The notes beneath the pieces are model-generated. The model searched no databases. It saw nothing but the letters and a program-made list of their open reading frames with translations, and was not told where the DNA came from. Below, in pieces: positions 8,137 through 16,681 of a DNA stretch of 49,315 nt (positions within the stretch are counted from its first letter, which is position 1; each line of letters begins with the position of its first letter). Location of the stretch: positions 1-49,315 of the forward strand of contig JAUVBB010000005.1 of NCBI GenBank assembly GCA_030591445.1, given 5' to 3'. Origin of the DNA: Deltaproteobacteria bacterium. GTDB lineage: Bacteria; Myxococcota; B64-G9. A program made the position numbers and the translations under genes.

Positions 8137-10587
8137 ATGAAGACACAGAAAGCGAGTTGGCAATGGAGGTGGTCACTAGTGATTTTGCTGGTGACAATCG
8201 GGCCGTCCTGCGCCGACCGCAGCTACATGAGCACGGATGCCGGAACCAACGACGGCGACGGCCAGACCGGCAACGGCGAGACGGTCACCATTTACGCTCT
8301 CCAAAATGAAGAGGAAGCCAACCACCCCGCCTCGGGAGAGGCCGTCCAGGTTACCGGAGTGGTGGTCACCAGCCCCATGTACAAGGGTCATCCCGAATCC
8401 CTCGAAGCAGACAGTTTCTATGTCTCGGAGCTTGCCGGCGGACCTTACTCCGGCATTCTGATTCTGGGCAACAAAGTCGACGAGCTGCCGGCCCTGGTGA
8501 CCGGCGATAAGGTGGACATCTACGGAACCCTCTTTGAAGATGACAAGTCACCCTCTTTCGGCAACGGCGTCATCGAGGCTTTCCTGATCAAGCACACCGG
8601 CACCGCCGCGCTTCCCGAGCCAGAAATCGTCAGCGCGGCGGCAGTCACTACCGCTGGACCCGACGCCGAGCGCTATGAAGGTTGCCTGGTGAGTCTGACC
8701 CAGGTGATGGTATCCAACCCGGACGCCGGCCATGGAGATTTCGCGGTCAGCGGCGAGGAAGCGGATTCGGCCTTGCTGGTATCACCAAAATTCGCGGCCC
8801 ACTACAGCTACCACCCCACGGCCGACGATGCCTTTTCCCGCCTGAGTGGCGTACTGGAGTTTGCCTTTTCCGAATCACGGCTACAGCCCCGATCTTGCGC
8901 CGATCTGATTGACGACAGCGGGCAGGCGGCCTGCGACCAATGTCCCGGCGCTGAAGTACCGGTATCCATTGCCCAGCTGCAAAACCAGGCAGAACCCGCC
9001 TACGTCCCTCGCGGTTGCGAAATCAGTTTGCAGGGCGCGGTGGTTATCAGCCCGATGTTTTCCGTTAGCAGCTTCTACGTACAAGATCCGGCCGGCGGCC
9101 CCTGGAGCGGCGTTTTGGTAGTGACTCCGGCAGACGATGCCGATGCAGTCGAAATCGGCGACGAAGTTAATCTGCGCGGCGTGGTCGAGGAAGTCTCCGA
9201 AAAGACCCGGTTGATCGCGTCAGTGCTCAGTCTCAGCGGAGCACAGATTAGCCTACCCCAGCCCACCGTGCTTAGCCTCGCCCAAATACAAAGCGATGAC
9301 CCAAGCGCTGACTCCTTCGAAAGCACCCTGGTACGGGTCACCGAGGTGGCGGTTACCGAGGTTATCCAAACCGATGCCCAAGGCTTGGATCAAGGTGATT
9401 TCGTGGTCGCCTCCGCGCAAGCACCGCAGGCAAGTCTGGTGGTCGGCTGGGCATTTACCCACCCCTACGCTTGTCCCGCCGGTTATGAAAATATCTGCCA
9501 AAGCGATCGCCGCCAAGGCGGAGACTGTTTCAGCGAAATCACGGGCGTGTTGGATTTCTCGCCAGACCATTATCGACTCCAGCCGCGCCAAGAAAGTGAT
9601 CTGGTGATTGCTGAACCCGATCCGGATGATCAGGACTGTGACGGCATCGGCAACGCCAGTGACAACTGCCCCGAGGACTTCAACCCGGATCAGCAGAACG
9701 AAGACGACCAGGACTCGGTAGGCTCGGCCTGTGATAACTGTCCCCAACATGACAACCAAGCGCAGGCCGATATCGATCAGGATGGCATCGGCGACGCCTG
9801 CGACAACTGCCCGGAACTTATCAATCCCGACCAGCAAGACGGTGACCACGACGGCCTGGGTGACTCCTGCGACCCGGATATTGATGGCGACAAGATCGAT
9901 GACGAAGACGACAATTGCCCGCGGGACGCAAACCCCGATCAGCTCGATACCGACCAGGATGAGCATGGCGATTTCTGCGACAACTGCCCCGAGGACGCCA
10001 ACTCCGATCAGGCCGACCTCGACGGCGACGGCATCGGCGATGTTTGTGAACAGTTGGAACCACGACTGATTCTGTCGGAACTGCTATACGATCCAGAAAG
10101 TGATGACGATGGCCGGGAGTGGGTGGAAATTTACAACGGCACCAGCGAGACCATCGACCTGGCCAATTACTCCCTGGGCGCCGGTGGATCTACCTATTTG
10201 TACTCAGTTTTACAGCTAAGTGGCCAACTCCAACCAGGCGCCTGCTTTGTGGTTGGCGGCCCCATCTCCGATGCCTTCAACCATTTTCCCAGCTTCGATC
10301 AAGAGCAGGCTTTCGATCCCCCCATGCAAAACTCAGGCTCCAAATCCCCGGCCGACGCCGTCGCCCTGTTTGCCCTGCCCGCCGCCCAAATCCAAGCAAG
10401 CAGCGTCCCCATCGATGCCGTGCTTTATGGCGGGCTCAATGAAAACCAATTGCTAGACCAAAGCGGCCAAGCCGGAACCTCGGTCGGCTATGCCTATGGT
10501 CCCAAAACCCTAGAACGCACCCCCAGCGGCTGGCGCGTCCAAGCCGACCCTTCTCCCAATGACTGCAGTCCTGTGAGTGACCCATGA
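8137..10587 (+). CDS. Lipoprotein with two YhcR/ExeM-type OB-fold domains, TSP3 repeats and a C-terminal lamin-tail domain
   Basis: Lipobox-like 'LVTIGPSCAD'. Two repeats of 'VQVTGVV...FYVSELAGGPYSGILI...GDKVDIYGTL' and 'ISLQGAVV...FYVQDPAGGPWSGVLV...GDEVNLRGVV'. TSP3 'DNCPE..NPDQQ'. LTD 'LILSELLYDPESDDDGREWVEIYNGTSETIDLANYSL'. Confidence 0.85.
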   Translation: MKTQKASWQWRWSLVILLVTIGPSCADRSYMSTDAGTNDGDGQTGNGETVTIYALQNEEEANHPASGEAVQVTGVVVTSPMYKGHPESLEADSFYVSELAGGPYSGILILGNKVDELPALVTGDKVDIYGTLFEDDKSPSFGNGVIEAFLIKHTGTAALPEPEIVSAAAVTTAGPDAERYEGCLVSLTQVMVSNPDAGHGDFAVSGEEADSALLVSPKFAAHYSYHPTADDAFSRLSGVLEFAFSESRLQPRSCADLIDDSGQAACDQCPGAEVPVSIAQLQNQAEPAYVPRGCEISLQGAVVISPMFSVSSFYVQDPAGGPWSGVLVVTPADDADAVEIGDEVNLRGVVEEVSEKTRLIASVLSLSGAQISLPQPTVLSLAQIQSDDPSADSFESTLVRVTEVAVTEVIQTDAQGLDQGDFVVASAQAPQASLVVGWAFTHPYACPAGYENICQSDRRQGGDCFSEITGVLDFSPDHYRLQPRQESDLVIAEPDPDDQDCDGIGNASDNCPEDFNPDQQNEDDQDSVGSACDNCPQHDNQAQADIDQDGIGDACDNCPELINPDQQDGDHDGLGDSCDPDIDGDKIDDEDDNCPRDANPDQLDTDQDEHGDFCDNCPEDANSDQADLDGDGIGDVCEQLEPRLILSELLYDPESDDDGREWVEIYNGTSETIDLANYSLGAGGSTYLYSVLQLSGQLQPGACFVVGGPISDAFNHFPSFDQEQAFDPPMQNSGSKSPADAVALFALPAAQIQASSVPIDAVLYGGLNENQLLDQSGQAGTSVGYAYGPKTLERTPSGWRVQADPSPNDCSPVSDP

Positions 10588-12896
10588 ACTTACCCCGATT
10601 AAATTGGATCCTGGCAACAGCCACGCTTTCGCTGGCCCTACCAGCCTGTGTTGTCGAAACCGAACAACCGGTTCTCGAAGGCCGTACCGTACGTTTTACC
10701 GTGCTCCACACCTCCGACATCCACAGCCGTCTGTTCCCCACCCATATGCAACCCAACAGCCATGATCAGGGCGACGGCCTGTACCTCGAGACTGGCCCCT
10801 ATGGTGGCGCCGAACGGCTGGCGGCTCTCATTCGCCGGGAACGCAACCGCGGCGAGCGCGTGGTGCACCTGGACTCCGGCGACATTTTCCACGGCGGACC
10901 CATCTTCAATTTCGCCGGCGGCGAACCCGAGTTTCGTTGGCTTTCGCTCATGCGGGTCGAGGCCATGGCGGTGGGCAACCACGAACTGGGCGCCGGCGCC
11001 GAAGGGCTGGCGGGTTTGGCCGCTAATTTTGGATCCTTTCCCTTCCTGGCCGCAAATTATATCTTTGCCAACTGGCTCGCGGATGGCGACCCAGCGTTGG
11101 GCCAGCAAGTCCAACCCTACACCATGCTCAATGTCAAAGGACTGCGGGTGGCGGTGATCGGCGTGGGCGACGATTCTTCAGTCCAATCCATCTCTCGCGG
11201 TGGAAATTCCTTCGGCATCACCCCGGTGGAAGCAAACGAGACCGTTCGGGCCTATGTTGAATTTTTAGGATCTTCGGCAGATCTGATTCTAGTGCTCAGT
11301 CACCTGGGTTTGAATGAAGATCGCGAACTGGTCGAAGGGCATGAGCTGACCATGACCGCGGACATGGACGTGCGGGCTTTTCTCGACCGTCCCGTCGATC
11401 CTTGGCAGCAGCGTAAGTGTGAAGCCTGTCGCCCGGGAGAACACAAGTATTGGGTGCCAGGGGTACGCGGTATCGACGCCATTTTGGGCGGACATCTGCA
11501 CGTATTGTTGCGTCCGCCCATGATGCTGACCGACCTTGCCGGCCGCAAGGTCCTGCTCCAACATCCGGGCGCTTTCGCCAAATTCCTAGCCCGGCTGGAT
11601 TTGGCAGTCGCCGTGCCCAACCACAGCTACACCTGCGATACCAGCCAAAGCCCGTCGGTTTGCATGCCGCAGGAGAACCATTTCAGCCGCGGCGTGGTCT
11701 GTCAATCCGACGCCGATTGCCGGCGCGAACGGCTGGCGCCTTTCGGCGCCGAGATCATTGCCCACAGCCAACAAATCTTTCCCGTGGACACTATCTGGTG
11801 CGCCGAGCCTCGGCCCGATCCCTACGACTATGACTACGGTAAAGAATACGAATTCGAGCGCGACGTGGCCGCGCTGGCGGCTTACTGCGGTGAACGCGGT
11901 GACGGGGCCACCCGCAACTTGCTCGAACCTTACCGCATGGCCATGGAATTGAGCCCCGAATTCTTGCTGACCCAGGTGCTGGGCTACGCCCCCAGAATCG
12001 TCCTCCGCCGGGATACGGCCAACGGCGGTGATTCAGCCTTGGGCAACATCGTGGCCACCTCGCTGATGATTCGCAAGCGGGTCGAAGCCGAGTTCGCGGT
12101 CACCAACGCCCTCGGCATTCGCGACAATATCTACCCCGGGCCGGTCGATATCGGAACCATCTTCAACGTTTTCCCTTTCGAGAATACCATCGTGGTCATG
12201 TACCTCAGCGGCCGGGAAATCCAAGAGATGTTCGACTTCCTCACCGAACGCGGTCAAGATCGAGGCTGCCAAAGCCAGGTGCAAATCGCCGGCGCTTCCT
12301 TCGTGATGAACTGCGGACAGGTCAAGCGCAACCGCGCTCGCTATGCCTGTACCACCGCCGAGGATTGCTGCCCTTATCGGCCTGAGATTTGCGCGGCCGA
12401 CTATGAGGGCTCGGCTCGCTGGCAGTGTCTGGACGAAGCCTGTTTCAGCCATCCGGCCGAGGACATTCAAATGGGCACAAAAGCGTTGTTACCGGATGCC
12501 TCATACAAACTGGCCGCCAATGATTACATCGCCCAGGGCGGTTCCGGCTTTTATGTACTGCAGCGTAACACCACCAAGATCTTCACTGGCATCCCCTTAC
12601 AGGACGCGCTGATCGAGCACTTACGTAACTTCCCCAATTGCCGGGAGATCTTGTCGGCAGCTGATTCGGCATCGATTGACCCGCGGGCCATGGCCTATTG
12701 TTCGAAGATCAAACAGGAAGATGGCAAACACCTGATTGAGGTTCGCGCCGGCTGTAGCTGCGGCGATGTTCTCGACGGCAATATAGCCCGCTGCGGCTCC
12801 ACCGACACCCTGCTGACCCAGTTTTGCCGCAACCCGCTCGAGTTTCCCGTCATCATCGGCCAATCGGACCAGAGAATCGGTCGCAAGATCAATTAG
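10584..12896 (+). CDS. UshA-like 5'-nucleotidase/metallophosphoesterase lipoprotein with Cys-rich insertions
   Basis: 'FTVLHTSDIHSRLFP', 'HLDSGDIFHGG', 'AVGNHELGAG', 'GGHLHV'; C-terminal domain 'TNALGIRDNIYPG' and 'NDYIAQGGSGF'; lipobox 'SLALPAC'. Confidence 0.9.
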   Translation: MNLPRLNWILATATLSLALPACVVETEQPVLEGRTVRFTVLHTSDIHSRLFPTHMQPNSHDQGDGLYLETGPYGGAERLAALIRRERNRGERVVHLDSGDIFHGGPIFNFAGGEPEFRWLSLMRVEAMAVGNHELGAGAEGLAGLAANFGSFPFLAANYIFANWLADGDPALGQQVQPYTMLNVKGLRVAVIGVGDDSSVQSISRGGNSFGITPVEANETVRAYVEFLGSSADLILVLSHLGLNEDRELVEGHELTMTADMDVRAFLDRPVDPWQQRKCEACRPGEHKYWVPGVRGIDAILGGHLHVLLRPPMMLTDLAGRKVLLQHPGAFAKFLARLDLAVAVPNHSYTCDTSQSPSVCMPQENHFSRGVVCQSDADCRRERLAPFGAEIIAHSQQIFPVDTIWCAEPRPDPYDYDYGKEYEFERDVAALAAYCGERGDGATRNLLEPYRMAMELSPEFLLTQVLGYAPRIVLRRDTANGGDSALGNIVATSLMIRKRVEAEFAVTNALGIRDNIYPGPVDIGTIFNVFPFENTIVVMYLSGREIQEMFDFLTERGQDRGCQSQVQIAGASFVMNCGQVKRNRARYACTTAEDCCPYRPEICAADYEGSARWQCLDEACFSHPAEDIQMGTKALLPDASYKLAANDYIAQGGSGFYVLQRNTTKIFTGIPLQDALIEHLRNFPNCREILSAADSASIDPRAMAYCSKIKQEDGKHLIEVRAGCSCGDVLDGNIARCGSTDTLLTQFCRNPLEFPVIIGQSDQRIGRKIN

Positions 12897-12906
12897 GAAT
12901 CAAGCC

Positions 12907-14484
12907 ATGCGCAATCACAAATCTTCTTTTTCACGATGGCTACTGACCGGCACCGCGTTTTCATTTTTACTGGCCTCCGGCCCTTGCACCGAGAAGATAA
13001 CCCTGCCCAACAGCCTGTCTGGTTTCAAGGTCACGGTCACCGAAATCAGCGGCGCCATCGGCGGTACTGGCACCTTCGCCAATCCTTTCGACTACCCAGA
13101 CGGGGAGATCAGCTTTACCGTCGATGTGCAAGCCTATGACAATCACGGGCAATGGCTCGACCTGCTCGAAGGAGAAGTAGCGGTCAAGGTAACTTCGGGA
13201 GATTTGCTCTCCCCCACCACCGCCCACATGCAGGCCGGAGAAATCACCGGGCTCGAAGTCAAAGCCCGCCGTTTGATGGGACCGGCCACGGTCTGGATTG
13301 AAGACATCCACCTGGTCGACGACGAACTCATCCAGTCGGAAGGCAGCTTCTTTCAATTACGTCGGCCGATGGGCTCCTGGGCCACCGGCATTTCTCGGCA
13401 GATTCATTTCAAGAAGCCCACCCTAGGTCAGATCCAGCGGGACCCACAACTCGAGGCCGAAACCGACATTTATGAGTCGCCCTTGGCCGGCCGCTTTGTC
13501 GAAATTGACTGCCGGGAAACGGTCACCAGCGGACCCTTCCAGGACGGGTACGGCAAGCTCTTGGTGACCGGCCTCGTCAACGAGGGCTTTTTCGTTACCG
13601 ATCTGGCCGAGCCGGTGTTGGGATTCAACCACCTGTACGTCTACAATTATTCCTTTCCCGAGAACCTGCAACTGGGCGATAGAATCGCTCGTCTTACTGG
13701 CACCAGCCAGGATTTCTCCGGTTGCACCCAAATCAGTTTCCCTTCCTACCATCGGGTAGAAGACGAAGACGGCGACCCTGCGCCCTTCCGCGTGGCGCCC
13801 GACCAAATTGATACCTTGGTGCCGCCGGTGCTCATCACCACGGCGCTGTGTGACGAAAGCAGCAGCAGCAATAAACACCTGTGTGGTCACAGCAAGAGAA
13901 ACTGGTCTTTTGAAGCACTGGAGTCCGGCCGGGTGCGCATCGAAAACTTCCGAACCCCCGATGTCTTGGTCAACTGCGATTTCGACGGCGACGGCCAGGT
14001 GGTCCCGGACTGGATGGACGCGGCCGACCCGGAAGCCATCTGCTCGGTGGCCTGCTTGAAAAGGAATCCGGCCGTTGAATTCGTGGTCGAAGAAATCGTC
14101 ACCTCCCAGGCCGCCCATGCCGAGGTAGTCATCGACCCGGCGGCGCTTTGCCCCTGGGAAGAAGGACAACCCAATGCCACCGCCCACTGCCAGCGAGTGC
14201 GCGTCGGGCCCGAGCAAGTATGCACCGAGCTGACCACCTTACGCGGCTATGGCCAATGGGTGGTTGCCTTGGACGCAGGCACCGGTCCCCTGATCAACGT
14301 GATTAGCCAACAAAACCAACCCGACTACGATCCCGCGGCCCTGGAAAATCTCGGTCGTACATTACCCTATTTGCAAGGCAACCTGCGCCAAGTCCGCGCG
14401 GCGCGGCCCCGATGGATGATATTAGTCGGTGCCCAAACTGCTGACCTCCCACCCTCCTGGCAAGCCCGCAGTCGGCTTCCCTAA
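12907..14484 (+). CDS. Uncharacterised lipoprotein with an OB-like domain
   Basis: Signal peptide + lipobox 'LLASGPC'. Internal 'GRFVEIDCRETVTSGPF...LLVTGLVNEGFFVTDLAEP...LYVYNYSFPENLQLGDRIARLTGTSQDFSGCTQI' resembles the OB-fold repeats of the 8137 protein. Confidence 0.75.
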   Translation: MRNHKSSFSRWLLTGTAFSFLLASGPCTEKITLPNSLSGFKVTVTEISGAIGGTGTFANPFDYPDGEISFTVDVQAYDNHGQWLDLLEGEVAVKVTSGDLLSPTTAHMQAGEITGLEVKARRLMGPATVWIEDIHLVDDELIQSEGSFFQLRRPMGSWATGISRQIHFKKPTLGQIQRDPQLEAETDIYESPLAGRFVEIDCRETVTSGPFQDGYGKLLVTGLVNEGFFVTDLAEPVLGFNHLYVYNYSFPENLQLGDRIARLTGTSQDFSGCTQISFPSYHRVEDEDGDPAPFRVAPDQIDTLVPPVLITTALCDESSSSNKHLCGHSKRNWSFEALESGRVRIENFRTPDVLVNCDFDGDGQVVPDWMDAADPEAICSVACLKRNPAVEFVVEEIVTSQAAHAEVVIDPAALCPWEEGQPNATAHCQRVRVGPEQVCTELTTLRGYGQWVVALDAGTGPLINVISQQNQPDYDPAALENLGRTLPYLQGNLRQVRAARPRWMILVGAQTADLPPSWQARSRLP

Positions 14485-14510
14485 TGCCCGATAACTGGAA
14501 GGAATCCACA

Positions 14511-15995
14511 ATGAACCGCACCTGCATCGCCCTGCTCGCCAGCACCCTACTGCTGGCCTCAACCCAACCGGCCACCGCCGGCGAATTCATGGACACCCGC
14601 CTGAGTTTCGTTCTCTCCGAGAACAACTTCTTCGCCGGCCCGGGCGAGACCCTTGACAACAGCCCCGGCCTCGGCATTGGCGCCGATGATTCCAACACCG
14701 TTTTCTTCGACAACTACGACACCCGCTTTTCCGGCTTCGAGACCCTGAGTCACCTGGCCTTGTACAAAAAAATGCCCAGCTTCTTCGAGGGCCTGACCAC
14801 CGAAGCCGCCCTGGTTCTTTATATTCCCGGGCTTGCTGACTCCGGCTCCTATATTCGACTGATTTATGAATTGGATAACCCGGATTCCAATTTGGAGTTG
14901 ATCCTGTTTCCGGTGAGCGGTGATCGCTTTCGCCTGGGTTATTCCTACCGAATCTCCTGGGGCGGCAACGGTATCTTCCCGGAAAGAGCATCGGTGGTCC
15001 CGGCGGCAAAAATTCAGCTCAATCTTCCCTGGGGCTATGCCTTCCTGGGCGCCAAGACCACCCAGATTCCGCAACCCATCGGCGAGACCCTGCAGTTTGA
15101 ATTGGTCACCAACCACGGTTTGCTAGCCGGTTTGGGCACTGACATCCAGGGTCTGCGAGCAGAAGTCAACGGCGGCTATTTCACCCGCGGCGCCTTTGAC
15201 TTTGACGGGGTACGTGGCCGGGGCATTTACGCCAGCGGTCTTTCCTATCAAATCGGCTACCACCAGGGCATGGAGATCGGAAGTTCCATCGACTTCAAAC
15301 TCTACCAAAATGACCCGAATCGAGAGATCGAATTCTTCAAACCCGAAAGCTACGACGGTGGCTTGTCTTTCGTCGTCAAGCACGAGGGCACCTTTTTGTG
15401 GCATACCCTGATGGACCCCGATCTATTCGGCACCACCACCAACCAGTTTGCCACCGCCTTCGATCTGAACGTCGCGCTGAAGTGGGGCTATTTCCGAACC
15501 CATTTCGATGCCATGGTCCGATCGCTGTCCTTCTTGCTGCACGAGCGCCCGGGATTCACACCCTTCCAGGATTTCCCCCCGGACGCCGAAGTCAATCCTG
15601 AATACTTCCTGGCCCTCGGACTTGATTACCACTTTCCGGCTCTTCATTTGACGCCCGGTATCAAATTCGGCGTCCAGATGCCGGCCACCTACACGGTGGA
15701 GGATTTGAACATGGGCGGGCTGTCCTTCCCTGGCGAACGCACGGTTGTCGTTTACAATGTCGCCACCCAGTCGCCACTACCGGCCGGCGAGGTAGCTCGC
15801 CTGGTCTGGTCGATCAAGGCAAACTGCAAATGGGATATTTCCGAGATGCTGGCCGTTATTGCCGAGGTCTATTATTCTTGGGACGACAATCAAGTCCGCT
15901 TCCTAAGCGACACCTCCGGCATGAACGTAGTCACGGCCGAGTTTATCGACGCCGCCATTCTGGGTATGAATTTAGCCGCCCAAGCACGATTTTAA
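14511..15995 (+). CDS. Predicted outer-membrane beta-barrel/porin-like protein
   Basis: Signal peptide 'MNRTCIALLASTLLLASTQPATAGEF', alternating amphipathic strands, C-terminal aromatic residue (...LAAQARF). In-frame ATG 14511 chosen. Confidence 0.75.
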   Translation: MNRTCIALLASTLLLASTQPATAGEFMDTRLSFVLSENNFFAGPGETLDNSPGLGIGADDSNTVFFDNYDTRFSGFETLSHLALYKKMPSFFEGLTTEAALVLYIPGLADSGSYIRLIYELDNPDSNLELILFPVSGDRFRLGYSYRISWGGNGIFPERASVVPAAKIQLNLPWGYAFLGAKTTQIPQPIGETLQFELVTNHGLLAGLGTDIQGLRAEVNGGYFTRGAFDFDGVRGRGIYASGLSYQIGYHQGMEIGSSIDFKLYQNDPNREIEFFKPESYDGGLSFVVKHEGTFLWHTLMDPDLFGTTTNQFATAFDLNVALKWGYFRTHFDAMVRSLSFLLHERPGFTPFQDFPPDAEVNPEYFLALGLDYHFPALHLTPGIKFGVQMPATYTVEDLNMGGLSFPGERTVVVYNVATQSPLPAGEVARLVWSIKANCKWDISEMLAVIAEVYYSWDDNQVRFLSDTSGMNVVTAEFIDAAILGMNLAAQARF

Positions 15996-16020
15996 TTATT
16001 AAATAGGTTATGCTGGCCCG

Positions 16021-16680
16021 ATGAGGAAATTCTGGGCATGGGTCACGGTGGTACTTGCCCTGCTGGCTGCCTGCGGGTCGGCGGATGAGACCGCTTCTTT
16101 GGCAATTCGGGTCCATTCCCTAAGTGCCGAAGAGCTCCAGCCACGGCGTTTTTTCCCGCATCTGCCCGAGCCGGACCGGGTGCTGTTGCAAATATGGCCA
16201 GCAGAAGACCTGGGGGGAGAACCACTGATCCATCTGGATGAAGACTGGCAAGACCTGCCCCAAGACCCGGTCTCGGGTAAGAAGTATCTGCTGGTGACTG
16301 TTCCTTCCCGGGAAGAGCAAGAGTATTTTCTGCGCTTGGCCAGCCGCGTACGCGATGGCCGCGGTGTGCTGCAAACCGACGAGTGCGGCGCCATCGGCCA
16401 TATCCGCACCAAGGTCGGCGCCAAGACCCTGGTAGAAATGGTCACCCACCCAGGCCCCTGCGCCACCCTATTTTGCCAAAGCGACTCCGACTGCCGCGGC
16501 GAAGAGCGCTACTGTCTTTCTTTCGAGTGCCAGGAAGCAAGTCCCTGCCATGCCTGCCCGCTGGGCGCCTACTGTGATCCGGACAGCCAATGTGCCGGCT
16601 CCTGCGCAGCAGATGACGACTGCGCCGACAGCTTCGGCTGCTGCGGTGAAATCTGTTCGATTCATTGCTTCGGACGATAG
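16021..16680 (+). CDS. Cys-rich lipoprotein
   Basis: Lipobox 'ALLAACGS'; C-terminal Cys-rich tail 'CQSDSDCRGEERYCLSFECQEASPCHACPLGAYCDPDSQCAGSCAADDDCADSFGCCGEIC'. Confidence 0.8.
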   Translation: MRKFWAWVTVVLALLAACGSADETASLAIRVHSLSAEELQPRRFFPHLPEPDRVLLQIWPAEDLGGEPLIHLDEDWQDLPQDPVSGKKYLLVTVPSREEQEYFLRLASRVRDGRGVLQTDECGAIGHIRTKVGAKTLVEMVTHPGPCATLFCQSDSDCRGEERYCLSFECQEASPCHACPLGAYCDPDSQCAGSCAADDDCADSFGCCGEICSIHCFGR

Positions 16681-16681
16681 A

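Noticed and set aside
9253-9966. 237-aa minus-strand ORF antisense to the OB/TSP3 lipoprotein
   Set aside because: Same TSP3 codon-bias shadow; the plus-strand gene is clearly coding.
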